A DNA stretch of 64,000 nucleotides. Source: Streptomyces sp. ITFR-16 (GTDB taxonomy: Bacteria > Actinomycetota > Actinomycetes > Streptomycetales > Streptomycetaceae). Below, piece after piece: positions 16,211 to 24,679 of this stretch. The position numbers were made by a program, and so were the translations under genes. Each line of letters opens with the position of its first letter. Within the stretch, counting starts at the first letter, position 1. The stretch lies in NCBI RefSeq assembly GCF_031844705.1, contig NZ_CP134609.1, positions 1,426,001 through 1,490,000 of the forward strand, in the 5' to 3' direction. Below the pieces are notes generated by a model, which saw only the letters and a list, made by a program, of their open reading frames with translations, ran no database searches and was not told the origin of the DNA.

Positions 16211-17479
16211 GTGAAGTACCGCTTGCTTGCCGGTGGGTCCGCGCTCGTGATGGCCGCCGTTCTCAGTGCCTGCAGCTCGTCCTCCGACTCCGCCGGGCCG
16301 TCCGGTGACGGGCGGACGGACATCGATGTGTGGCTGATGCGCGACAGCGTCTCCGCCCAGTTCCAGAAGGAGTTCGTGAAGGGCTTCGAGGACCAGCACC
16401 CCGACATCCGGGTCCGGGTCCAGATCCAGGAGTGGGACGGCATCGGCGAGAAGATCACCGCCGCGCTGGCCAGCAACGACGCGCCGGACGTCATCGAGAG
16501 CGGCAACACCCAGGTCGCGCAGTTCGCCCAGAGCGGCGGGCTGCTCGGCCTCAGCGACAAGGTCGACGAGCTGAACGGCAAGGACTGGCTCAAGGGCCTG
16601 GCCGAACCCGGGGCGTACGAGGGCAAGCAGTACGGCGTCCCGTACTACGCGGCCAACCGCGTCGTCATCTACCGCACCGACCTGTTCGAGAAGGCCGGGG
16701 TGGACGCGTCCGCGATCAAGACGCGCGAGCAGTGGCTCGCCGCCACCGAGAAGCTCAACAAGGGCGGTACGCAGGGCATCTACCTGCCGGGGCAGATGTG
16801 GTACGCGCTGGCCGGCTTCGTCTGGGACGAGGGCGGCGACCTCGCGACCGAGTCCGGCGGGAAGTGGAAGGGCGCCCTGGACACCCCGGAGGCGCTGCGC
16901 GGGATGAAGTTCTACGAACAGCTCCAGGCGCTCGGCAAGGGGCCCAAGGACTCCGACGAGGACGACCCGCCGCAGGCCGATGTGATGGCCCAGGGCAAGG
17001 CCGCGCAGGTGATCTCCACCCCCGGCGGCGCCAATGTCATCGCCGAGAAGAACGCGGATCTCAAGGGCAAGCTCGGCTTCTTCCCGATCCCGGGCAAGAC
17101 CGCGGACACCCCGGGCGCCGTCTTCACCGGCGGCTCCGACCTGGTGATCCCGACGGCCTCCGGCCACCAGGAGGCGGCACTCACCTTCGTCAAGGAACTC
17201 ACGGGTGACGCCTGGCAGAAGAAGCTGGCCGTGGCCATGAGCTATGTGCCGAACCGGACGACGCTGGCCTCGGCGGTGGCCGGCGATCCGGGCGCGGCGG
17301 CGATGGCGGTCGGCGCGGCCAACGGCCATGCCACGCCCAACACGCCCGGCTGGGCCGCCGTCGAGGCGGAGAACCCGATCAAGGACTACATGGCCGCCGT
17401 CCTGACCGGGGGCGACCCGGCGAAGGAGGCCGCCAAGGCGTCCGCCGACATCACTCGGGCCATGAACACCGCGTCCTGA
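16211..17479 (+). CDS. sugar ABC transporter binding lipoprotein
   Basis: A 422-residue family-1 solute-binding protein. The signal peptide ends in LSAC (lipobox). The mature protein has the usual DIDVWLMRDS start, an FEDQHPDIRVRVQ segment and PGGANVIAEKN hinge text. The GTG at 16211 follows GAGGTGAACC. Together with the two permeases and GH20 enzyme downstream, the ligand is probably chitobiose or another N-acetylglucosamine oligosaccharide, as for DasA; this is inferred from context. Confidence 0.85.
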   Translation: MKYRLLAGGSALVMAAVLSACSSSSDSAGPSGDGRTDIDVWLMRDSVSAQFQKEFVKGFEDQHPDIRVRVQIQEWDGIGEKITAALASNDAPDVIESGNTQVAQFAQSGGLLGLSDKVDELNGKDWLKGLAEPGAYEGKQYGVPYYAANRVVIYRTDLFEKAGVDASAIKTREQWLAATEKLNKGGTQGIYLPGQMWYALAGFVWDEGGDLATESGGKWKGALDTPEALRGMKFYEQLQALGKGPKDSDEDDPPQADVMAQGKAAQVISTPGGANVIAEKNADLKGKLGFFPIPGKTADTPGAVFTGGSDLVIPTASGHQEAALTFVKELTGDAWQKKLAVAMSYVPNRTTLASAVAGDPGAAAMAVGAANGHATPNTPGWAAVEAENPIKDYMAAVLTGGDPAKEAAKASADITRAMNTAS

Positions 17480-17523
17480 TCTCCCCGCTCCCCGCCCGCC
17501 CCACCACCGAGAGGAGGCGCGCC

Positions 17524-18507
17524 GTGTCGGTCATCCGGGAACGGACCGCACCCCCCAGACCCCGGCTCCGGCCGGCACCGCGCACCCCCGTGTCCCCGCG
17601 CGGGAGGCGGTCCGGAGAACCGCGCGGCCCCTGGCCGTACGTCCTGATCGCCCCCGCCGTCGGCGGCATGCTCTATCTGCTGCTCTACCCGCTGTTGCGG
17701 GCCGTACTGATCTCCCTCCAGGACTTCCGGCTGCGCCAGCTGATCATGGGCGACGCGGAGTTCGTCGGACTGCGCAACTACCGCACGCTGCTGTCCGATC
17801 CGCGGTTCTGGGAGGTGGTCCGGCGGACCTTCCTGTTCATGGCGGTCAACGTCGTCCTGATCATGGTGATCGCGACGCTGGTCGCCCTGATGACCGAGCG
17901 GCTCGGCCGGTTCGGGCGCGGGGTGGTCCTCAGCGCCCTGGTGCTGGCCTGGGCCATGCCGGTGATCGCGGCCACCACGGTCTTCCAGTGGCTGTTCCAC
18001 TCCGAGTTCGGCATCGTCAACCGGCTGCTGACCGAGGCGGGCTTCACCTCGTTCGACCGCTATCCGTGGTTCGCGCACGGCACTGCGGCCTTCTCGATCC
18101 TGGTGCTGCTGATCGTGTGGCAGTCGGTGCCGTTCGCGGCGATCACCCTGTACTCGGCGCTCACCACCGTCCCCGCCGAGCTGTACGAGTCGGCCCGGCT
18201 GGACGGGGCGAGCGGCGCGCGGATCTTCCGCTCGGTCACCTTCCCGATGCTCCGGCCGATCTTCATGCTGGTCTTCTCGCTCGAAGTGATCTGGACGTTC
18301 AAGGCGTTCGTCCAGATCTGGGTGATGACCCGCGGCGGCCCGGGGGACGCCACGACGATCCTGCCCGTGTACGCGGTGCAGACCGCGCTCGCCGGCCAGC
18401 GCTACGACCTGGGTTCGGCCGCCTCGATGGTCACGGTGGTCCTGATGTCCGGGGTGCTCGTCCTCTACTTCCGCCAGATGCTCCGTCAGGAGGACGAATC
18501 CCGATGA
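17524..18507 (+). CDS. sugar ABC transporter permease (MalF type)
   Basis: A 327-residue inner-membrane subunit with six main hydrophobic segments after an Arg/Pro-rich cytoplasmic N-terminus. The EAA loop ELYESARLDGASGARIFRSV that docks the ATPase is intact. The start is GTG 17524 after GAGAGGAGG. It overlaps the second permease by four bases. No ATPase gene is in the operon, as usual in Streptomyces where a shared MsiK-type ATPase serves several sugar importers. Confidence 0.9.
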   Translation: MSVIRERTAPPRPRLRPAPRTPVSPRGRRSGEPRGPWPYVLIAPAVGGMLYLLLYPLLRAVLISLQDFRLRQLIMGDAEFVGLRNYRTLLSDPRFWEVVRRTFLFMAVNVVLIMVIATLVALMTERLGRFGRGVVLSALVLAWAMPVIAATTVFQWLFHSEFGIVNRLLTEAGFTSFDRYPWFAHGTAAFSILVLLIVWQSVPFAAITLYSALTTVPAELYESARLDGASGARIFRSVTFPMLRPIFMLVFSLEVIWTFKAFVQIWVMTRGGPGDATTILPVYAVQTALAGQRYDLGSAASMVTVVLMSGVLVLYFRQMLRQEDESR

Positions 18508-19343
18508 CCCTGCTGCGTCCGAGGCTGCGGCGGATCCCGCTGAACGCCGCCGCCGTACTGACCGTCCTGGTCTGTCTGTTCCCCGTCTACTGGATGATCT
18601 CGACCGCGTTCAAGCCGTCCCGGGACATCCAGTCCACCGATCCGAAGCTCTTCCCGCACACCTGGACGCTCGACCACTTCCGCACCGCCGTGCAGGCCGA
18701 CGGCTTCGGTCTCTTCTGGCGCAACAGCATCCTGGTCACGCTGAGCGCGGTCCTGCTGGCCCTGCTCGTCGCCATCGGTTCGGCGTACGCGGTGGCCCGG
18801 ATGCGGTGGAAGGGCCGGCGGCAGTTCATGCTCATGGTCTTCATCGCGCAGATGGCGCCCTGGGAGTCGCTGATCATCCCGATCTACATCATCTCCCGCG
18901 ACACCGACATGCTCGACCGGCTGCCGACGCTCACCCTCGTCTACTTCATGATCACGCTGCCGTTCACGATCGTGGTGCTGAGGGGCTTCATCGGGACGAT
19001 CCCGCCGGAGCTGGAAGAGGCCGCGCAGGTCGACGGATGCACCAGGACCGGGGCCTTCCGGCGGGTGGCGCTGCCGCTGCTCGCGCCGGGGCTGATGGCG
19101 ACCTCGCTGTTCGGCTACATCACCGCATGGAACGAGTTCGCGTACGCCAACTTCCTGATCATCAAGCACCAGGACAGCCGCACCCTGCCGGTCTGGCTGT
19201 CCTCCTTCCAGAACACCTTCGGCACCGACTGGGGCGCCACGATGGCCGCCTCGACGCTCTTCGCCCTGCCCGCGCTGGTGGTCTTCCTGCTGCTCCAGCG
19301 CCATGTCACCTCCGGCTTCGCGGCCGGTGCCGTCAAAGGCTGA
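18504..19343 (+). CDS. sugar ABC transporter permease (MalG type)
   Basis: A 279-residue membrane subunit with six spans, VYWMISTAFKPSRDIQ after the first span and an EAA loop ELEEAAQVDGCTRTGAFRRV. The start ATGA overlaps the stop of the first permease, so the two are translationally coupled. It forms the heteromeric channel with it. Confidence 0.9.
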   Translation: MTLLRPRLRRIPLNAAAVLTVLVCLFPVYWMISTAFKPSRDIQSTDPKLFPHTWTLDHFRTAVQADGFGLFWRNSILVTLSAVLLALLVAIGSAYAVARMRWKGRRQFMLMVFIAQMAPWESLIIPIYIISRDTDMLDRLPTLTLVYFMITLPFTIVVLRGFIGTIPPELEEAAQVDGCTRTGAFRRVALPLLAPGLMATSLFGYITAWNEFAYANFLIIKHQDSRTLPVWLSSFQNTFGTDWGATMAASTLFALPALVVFLLLQRHVTSGFAAGAVKG

Positions 19344-19389
19344 CACCCCGGTTCCCGTCCGGCCGCAGATCCGAATCCGGAGGCCCCCC

Positions 19390-20982
19390 GTGCCCGCACC
19401 ACGCCCCGAACACACCCTCGTCCCCCGCCCGGCCAAGGTCTCGTCCCGCCCCGGCAGCTTCACCCTCGACCCGGACACCGGGATCCGGGCCTACCCGGGC
19501 GCGGAAGGCGCCGCCGACCTGCTGCGCACCCTGCTCAGCCCCGCCACCGGACTCCCGCTAGCCCCCTCCGCCACCGGCCGGATCGTGCTGGCGCTCGACC
19601 CCCAGCTGGGCGGTCTCGGGGAGGAGGGGTACGGACTCACCGTCGGCCCGGACACCGTGCTGCTGCGGGCAGCCCGGCCGGCGGGCCTGCTGTGCGGCGT
19701 CCAGACGATCCGTCAGCTGCTGCCCGCCGAGGTGCTCTCGGGCCCGGCGCGGCGGGACGGGCCGTGGACGCTGCCGTGCGTGGAGATCAGCGACGTACCC
19801 GCGCACGCCTGGCGGGGCACGATGCTCGACGTCGCCCGGCACTTCCAGCCGGTCTCGTATCTGCGCCGGTACGTGGACCTGATGGCGCTGCACAAGCTGA
19901 ACACGCTCCACCTCCATCTCACCGACGACCAGGGCTGGCGGATGCCCGTCGCCGCCTATCCGAGGCTGACCGGGATCGGCGGCCACCGCACGCAGTCGAT
20001 GTCCGGTCCGCCGGGCGGCGCCCCCGAGACGTACGACGGAATTCCGCACTCGGGGGCGTACACCCGGCAGGAACTGCGCGACCTGGTGCGTTACGCGGCG
20101 GCGCGCGGGGTGCGGGTGGTGCCCGAGATCGAGATGCCCGGCCATGCGCGCGCCGCCCTGGCCGCCCACCCCGAGCTGGGCAACGACCCCTCGCGCCGGC
20201 TGGGCGTGTGGACCCGCTGGGGCGTGTGCGACAACGTGTTCGGCGTCCACGAGGAGGTCTTCGACTTCTGCCGGACGGTACTGGAGGAGGTCATGGACGT
20301 CTTCCCGTCGCCGTACATCCACATCGGCGGCGAGGAGTGCCCGACCATCGAGTGGGAGAACAGCCCGGCCGCCCGGGAGCGGGCCGCCGCCGAGGGGCTG
20401 CCCGATGCCCGGGCGCTGCACGGCTGGTTCATGGGCCGGGTCGGGTCGTTCCTGGTGGAGCGGGGCCGGCGGCCGGTCGGCTGGGCGGAGACCGGCACCG
20501 AACTCCCCCTCGACTTCACGGTGATGACCTGGCGCGACCCGGCGCACGCCCGCGCCGCCGCCCGCCGCGGCCACCAGGTGATCGCCACGCACCACCGGGC
20601 CACCTACCTCGACTACCCACAGACCGCCGACCCCGCAGAACCGGCGTCGCAGCCCGGCCCGCCGGTCGATCTGCGCACGGTGCACGGCCGCCGGCCGCTG
20701 ACGGACGGCTGGGACCCGGCCGAGGCCGCCCGGCTGCTCGGCACCCAGGCCCAGCTGTGGACCGAGTACGCGAGCACGCCGGAGCGGATCGAGTATCTGA
20801 CCTTCCCCCGGCTGTGCGCGCTGGCGGACCGGGCCTGGTCCGGCGGCGGCCGCGACTGGCACGGGTTCCTGGCCCGCCTCGGCGGCCACACGGCCCGGCT
20901 CGACGCGCTCGGCGTCCCCTACCGCCCCCTGAATCCCCGGCCGCTGACGGCCGCTTCCCCAGGAACAGCGCCATCCGCGTAA
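19390..20982 (+). CDS. GH20 beta-N-acetylhexosaminidase
   Basis: A 530-residue enzyme that removes terminal N-acetylglucosamine from chito-oligosaccharides. It has the GH20 N-terminal beta domain and TIM barrel: RGTMLDVARHF, LHLHLTDDQGWRMP, PEIEMPGHARA. The catalytic motif is HIGGEECP where most family members have HxGGDE, so the assisting Asp position is Glu. No signal peptide follows the GTG at 19390 (after CCGGAGG), so it is probably cytoplasmic and acts on imported sugars. It is 46 bp after the permease and in the same operon. Confidence 0.9.
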   Translation: MPAPRPEHTLVPRPAKVSSRPGSFTLDPDTGIRAYPGAEGAADLLRTLLSPATGLPLAPSATGRIVLALDPQLGGLGEEGYGLTVGPDTVLLRAARPAGLLCGVQTIRQLLPAEVLSGPARRDGPWTLPCVEISDVPAHAWRGTMLDVARHFQPVSYLRRYVDLMALHKLNTLHLHLTDDQGWRMPVAAYPRLTGIGGHRTQSMSGPPGGAPETYDGIPHSGAYTRQELRDLVRYAAARGVRVVPEIEMPGHARAALAAHPELGNDPSRRLGVWTRWGVCDNVFGVHEEVFDFCRTVLEEVMDVFPSPYIHIGGEECPTIEWENSPAARERAAAEGLPDARALHGWFMGRVGSFLVERGRRPVGWAETGTELPLDFTVMTWRDPAHARAAARRGHQVIATHHRATYLDYPQTADPAEPASQPGPPVDLRTVHGRRPLTDGWDPAEAARLLGTQAQLWTEYASTPERIEYLTFPRLCALADRAWSGGGRDWHGFLARLGGHTARLDALGVPYRPLNPRPLTAASPGTAPSA

Positions 20983-21023
20983 CCATCCAGTCCCCCACGA
21001 CCGTTCCGGAGAGGAACAGGCTC

Positions 21024-22466
21024 ATGAAGTCACTCGCGAAGAGCCGCATCCGTGCGGCGGCGGCAGCCGCCGCCACCGTGGCCCTCGGCTGTACGGCGCT
21101 CGCCGCCGTCCCGTCCACGGCGAGCGCCGCCGACGGCTCGCTCGCCGTGCAGTACCGCACCGGCGCAGCCGGGGCCACGGCCGATCAGAGCGAGCCCTGG
21201 CTGAAGGTGCGCAACACCGGCAGCGGGGCCGTCCAGCTCAGCGACGTCAAGGTCCGCTACTACTTCAAGGGCGAGGCGGCGGGCGACGCCTACCGGTTCG
21301 CCTGCTCCTGGGCGGTGAAGGGCTGCGCGAACATCACCGGGACGTTCGGCTCGCTCGCCTCGCCGACCGCCACCGCCGACCGCTATCTGGAGATCGGCTT
21401 CACCTCCGGCGCGGGAACGCTCGCGCCGGGTGCCGACACGGGCGACATGCAACTGCGCTTCTACCGGTCGAACTGGCAGCCCCTGGTGCAGAGCGACGAC
21501 TACTCCTTCGGCGCCGGCGCGACCGCGTACGGCGACTGGACGAAGGTGACGGCGCAGCTCGGCGGGGCCACGGTCTGGGGCGAGGCCCCGGCGGGCAACG
21601 ACCCGACCGATCCCACCGACCCGACGGACCCGACCGACCCCACCGATCCGCCGGAGGGCGCGCCCACGCTGTTCGACGACTTCAACTACAGCGGCCACAC
21701 CGACCCGCAGATCGCGGCCCACGGCTGGAGTGTCCGCTCCAACGCCGGCGGTCCCGGGGTGCCGGGGGCGACCTGGGCGCCGGAGAACGTCACGTTCGCC
21801 ACACAGAGCGGCAACTCCGTGATGAACCTGGAGACTTCGACGGCGGGCAGCGGTGAGTCGACGAAGCAGACCGAGATCCTGACCCAGTCCATGAAGTTCC
21901 GCAACGGCACCTACGCGGCGCGGGTGAAGTTCAACGACGCGCCGAAGTCGGGGCCGGACGGCGACCACCTCGTGCAGACGTTCTTCACCATCAACGACCT
22001 CAAGGCGCCGATGGCGGACGACTACGCGGAGTACGACTTCGAGTACCTGCCGAACGGCGGCTGGGGCGAGAGCGGCAACATCCTGTACACGACCTCGTGG
22101 GAGACCTACCGGCCCGACCCCTGGGAGGCGGTCAACGCGCACACCGAGTCCCGGCAGAGCTACGCGGGCTGGCACGACCTGGTCGTGACCATCGACAACA
22201 GCGCGATCACCTACTACATCGACGGCCAGCTGTTCGGCACGCACGGGGCGGCCTATCTGCCCGAGCGGGGCATGTCGATCAACTTCAACCAGTGGCTGAT
22301 CGACCTGGCCGGGCAGACCGGCACCACGCCCCGGTCGTACGACCAGCAGGTGGACTACGTCCTGCATGTGAAGGACCAGGTCCTCACCCCGGCCCAGGTC
22401 AACGCCCGGGTGAGCGCCTACCGCGCGGCGGGGACCACCTTCCAGGACACGGTGCCGGCCGGGTGA
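21024..22466 (+). CDS. secreted CBM-GH16 family glycoside hydrolase
   Basis: A 480-residue secreted protein. A signal peptide of about 36 residues (ends STASAAD) is followed by a family-3-like carbohydrate-binding module (SLAVQYRT ... WLKVRNTGSGAVQLSDVKVRYYF), a linker of repeated Asp-Pro-Thr units (nucleotides about 21600-21650), and a jelly-roll with the GH16 motif E336-x-D338-x-E340 (AEYDFEYL). The ATG at 21024 follows GGAGAGGAACAGG. It could cleave a beta-glucan-type polymer; the substrate is uncertain. It follows the hexosaminidase by 41 bp and ends at a strong terminator. Confidence 0.85.
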   Translation: MKSLAKSRIRAAAAAAATVALGCTALAAVPSTASAADGSLAVQYRTGAAGATADQSEPWLKVRNTGSGAVQLSDVKVRYYFKGEAAGDAYRFACSWAVKGCANITGTFGSLASPTATADRYLEIGFTSGAGTLAPGADTGDMQLRFYRSNWQPLVQSDDYSFGAGATAYGDWTKVTAQLGGATVWGEAPAGNDPTDPTDPTDPTDPTDPPEGAPTLFDDFNYSGHTDPQIAAHGWSVRSNAGGPGVPGATWAPENVTFATQSGNSVMNLETSTAGSGESTKQTEILTQSMKFRNGTYAARVKFNDAPKSGPDGDHLVQTFFTINDLKAPMADDYAEYDFEYLPNGGWGESGNILYTTSWETYRPDPWEAVNAHTESRQSYAGWHDLVVTIDNSAITYYIDGQLFGTHGAAYLPERGMSINFNQWLIDLAGQTGTTPRSYDQQVDYVLHVKDQVLTPAQVNARVSAYRAAGTTFQDTVPAG

Positions 22467-22484
22467 CCCGGTAGGAGGCACCAC

Positions 22485-22521
22485 AAGCGGGGCGGAGGGC
22501 CAGGGGGCCTCCGCCCCGCTT
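22485..22521. terminator. terminator of the chito-oligosaccharide operon
   Basis: AAGCGGGGCGGAGG (22485-22498) pairs perfectly with CCTCCGCCCCGCTT (22508-22521) around a 9-base loop, 18 bp after the GH16 stop. Confidence 0.75.
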
Positions 22522-22552
22522 CCGTGTGCCTTCCGTGCGCCTTCCGTGCGCC
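22520..22552. repeat. three tandem 11-bp repeats
   Basis: TTCCGTGTGCC (22520-22530), TTCCGTGCGCC (22531-22541) and TTCCGTGCGCC (22542-22552). The period is about one helical turn, and each unit starts with TTCCG, the half-site of the hyi operator about 90 bp downstream. Confidence 0.6.
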
Positions 22553-22612
22553 CGGAATCCGTACGCGCGCCGCCCCGGCCCGCCCCGACCGGCCCGAATT
22601 CCGGGCACCCCC

Positions 22613-22677
22613 TTGACATCGCCCCCACCCCCCGGGCAATCTTCCGTTAAGCAGAAACTAACTTCCGCAATACGGAA
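22613..22677 (+). promoter_or_regulatory. hyi promoter with tandem operators
   Basis: TTGACA (22613-22618) and CAATCT (22637-22642), 18 bp apart, are good -35/-10 boxes. Two operators follow: TTCCGTTAAGCAGAA (22642-22656, one arm mismatch) and TTCCGCAATACGGAA (22663-22677, perfect), 21 bp apart. The second covers the ribosome-binding site. They coincide with the expected transcription start, as for a repressor. The arrangement matches the gcl promoter. AllR, an IclR-family repressor, is the known regulator of these pathways in Streptomyces. Confidence 0.75.
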
Positions 22678-22694
22678 GGAGCGCCGCAACCCTC

Positions 22695-23534
22695 ATGGGC
22701 TACCCGGACCAGCGCTTCGATGTGAACCTTTCGATCCTCTTCACGGAACTCCCGCTCCTGGAGCGACCCGCGGCAGCCGCCGCGGCCGGCTTCACGGCGG
22801 TCGAGCTGTGGTGGCCGTGGATCGAGACCCCCACCCCCGACCAGGCCGAGCTCGACGCGCTCAAGAAGGCGCTCGACGATGCCGGCACCCAGCTGGTGGG
22901 GCTGAACTTCTACGCCGGACAGCTGCCCGGCCCCGACCGCGGCGCGCTCTCCGTGCCCGGCACGGAGTCGGACCGCTTCCGGGCCAATATCGACGTGGCG
23001 GCCGACTTCGCCGCCTCGGTCGGCTGCAAGGCGCTCAACGCGCTGTACGGCAACCGGGTCGACGGCGTCGACCCCGCCGAGCAGGACGCCCTCGCCCTGG
23101 AGAACCTGGTCACCGCCGCCCGCGCGGCCGACCGGATCGGGGCGGTCCTGCTGATCGAGACCCTGAACGCGCCGGAGTCCCCGCGCTACCCGCTGGTGAG
23201 CGCACCGGCCGGGATCGAGGTCGTCGACCGGGTCAACGCGGCGACGGGCCTCGGCAACGCGAAGTTCCTCCTGGACCTGTACCACCTGTCGATGAACGGC
23301 GAGGACCTCAGCCAGGTCATCACCGCGTACGCCGACAGGACCGGTCACGTCCAGATCGCCGACAACCCGGGCCGCGGCGCGCCCGGCACCGGCTCGCTCC
23401 CGCTGGAGCAGCTCCTCGACGAGCTGGCGAAGGCCGGTTACGAGGGCTGGGTCGGCCTGGAGTACAAGCCGGGCGACCGGCCGAGCGCCGAGTCCTTCGA
23501 GTGGCTCCCGGCCACCGCGCGGGCCGCCCGCTGA
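22695..23534 (+). CDS. hyi: hydroxypyruvate isomerase
   Basis: A 279-residue TIM-barrel isomerase that interconverts tartronate semialdehyde and hydroxypyruvate. Family text: FDVNLSILFTELPLLERP at the N-terminus, VLLIETLN with the metal-ligand Glu, FLLDLYHLSMNGEDL with Asp/His, HVQIADNPGR and a late WVGLEYKPGD with Glu. The ATG at 22695 has GGAAGGAG upstream, overlapping an operator. It is 44 bp before glxR and operonic with it. Confidence 0.92.
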   Translation: MGYPDQRFDVNLSILFTELPLLERPAAAAAAGFTAVELWWPWIETPTPDQAELDALKKALDDAGTQLVGLNFYAGQLPGPDRGALSVPGTESDRFRANIDVAADFAASVGCKALNALYGNRVDGVDPAEQDALALENLVTAARAADRIGAVLLIETLNAPESPRYPLVSAPAGIEVVDRVNAATGLGNAKFLLDLYHLSMNGEDLSQVITAYADRTGHVQIADNPGRGAPGTGSLPLEQLLDELAKAGYEGWVGLEYKPGDRPSAESFEWLPATARAAR

Positions 23535-23578
23535 CGGCGGACCGTCACTCGCACACACGTTTATCGGAAGGCACCCTC

Positions 23579-24478
23579 ATGAGCAACAACCTCCCCAAGG
23601 TTGCGTGGATCGGGCTCGGCATCATGGGCTCGCCCATGTCCGAGAACCTGATCAAGGCCGGTTACGACGTCACCGGTTACACCCTGGAGCAGGACAAGGT
23701 CGACCGGCTGGCCGCGGCCGGCGGCACCGGCGCGGGCTCGATCGCCGAGGCGGTCGAGGACGCGGACGTGGTCATCACGATGGTGCCCGCCTCCCCGCAG
23801 GTCGAGGCGATCGCGTACGGCCCCGAGGGCATCCTGGAGAACGCGAAGCGCGGCGCGCTGCTGATCGACATGTCCTCGATCACCCCGCAGACCTCCGTGG
23901 ACCTCGCGAAGAACGCCGCCGAGAAGGGCATCCGGGTCCTGGACGCCCCCGTCTCCGGCGGCGAGGCGGGCGCGATCGAGGCCGTGCTGTCCATCATGGT
24001 CGGCGGCGAGCAGGCGGACTTCGACGCCGCGCGGCCGCTGCTGGAGGCACTCGGCAAGACCATCGTGCTCTGCGGCCCGCACGGCTCCGGCCAGACGGTG
24101 AAGGCCGCGAACCAGCTGATCGTGGCGGTCAATATCCAGGCCTGCGCCGAGGCCGTGGTCTTCCTGGAGAAGTCCGGGGTCGACCTCGCCGCCGCGCTCG
24201 ACGTCCTCAACGGCGGACTGGCCGGCTCGACCGTGCTGACCCGCAAGAAGGACAACTTCCTCAACCGGGACTTCGCCCCGGGCTTCCGGATCGACCTGCA
24301 CCACAAGGACATGGGCATCGTCACGGACGCCGCCCGCAATGTCGGTGCCGCGCTGCCCGTCGGCGGTGTGGTCGCCCAGCTCGTCGCCTCGCTGCGCGCA
24401 CAGGGCGACGGCGGCCTGGACCACTCTGCGCTGCTGCGCTCGGTCGAGCGCCTCTCCGGCCGGCCCGTCCAGGGCTGA
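23579..24478 (+). CDS. glxR: 2-hydroxy-3-oxopropionate (tartronate semialdehyde) reductase
   Basis: A 299-residue beta-hydroxyacid dehydrogenase reducing tartronate semialdehyde to D-glycerate. It has the Rossmann start AWIGLGIMGSPMSENLIKAGY, the substrate-binding motif DAPVSGGEAGA and the catalytic-Lys motif KAANQLIV. The ATG at 23579 follows CGGAAGG. With gcl (38789-40573) and hyi it completes the route from glyoxylate to glycerate. Confidence 0.94.
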   Translation: MSNNLPKVAWIGLGIMGSPMSENLIKAGYDVTGYTLEQDKVDRLAAAGGTGAGSIAEAVEDADVVITMVPASPQVEAIAYGPEGILENAKRGALLIDMSSITPQTSVDLAKNAAEKGIRVLDAPVSGGEAGAIEAVLSIMVGGEQADFDAARPLLEALGKTIVLCGPHGSGQTVKAANQLIVAVNIQACAEAVVFLEKSGVDLAAALDVLNGGLAGSTVLTRKKDNFLNRDFAPGFRIDLHHKDMGIVTDAARNVGAALPVGGVVAQLVASLRAQGDGGLDHSALLRSVERLSGRPVQG

Positions 24479-24488
24479 CCCCCCAGAC

Positions 24489-24550
24489 TTCCGGGCGGCG
24501 CAGGCGCTGACACCTGTCCTGTCGCGCCCAGGCGCCGGCGCCGCCCGGAA
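24489..24550. terminator. long-loop hairpin after glxR
   Basis: TTCCGGGCGGCGC (24489-24501) pairs perfectly with GCGCCGCCCGGAA (24538-24550). The 36-base loop is unusually long. It lies 10 bp after the glxR stop and before the catalase promoter. Confidence 0.5.
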
Positions 24551-24580
24551 CACCTCCCGCCACCCTCTCCTCCAAGAATT

Positions 24581-24621
24581 TCAACAAACTGTTGACGTCG
24601 GGTTCGGGGCGTACTTACGCT
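24581..24621 (+). promoter_or_regulatory. catalase promoter with palindromic operator
   Basis: TTGACG (24592-24597) and TACGCT (24616-24621), 18 bp apart, make the promoter. The palindrome TCAACA-N3-TGTTGA (24581-24595) overlaps the -35 box just as in the urate operon, and AATTTCAACAAA precedes both. Confidence 0.7.
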
Positions 24622-24679
24622 CCTGGAGCCCCAGGACGTGCAGTTCAGCAGCTCCCGTACGGAAGGTCGCCCCGACACC

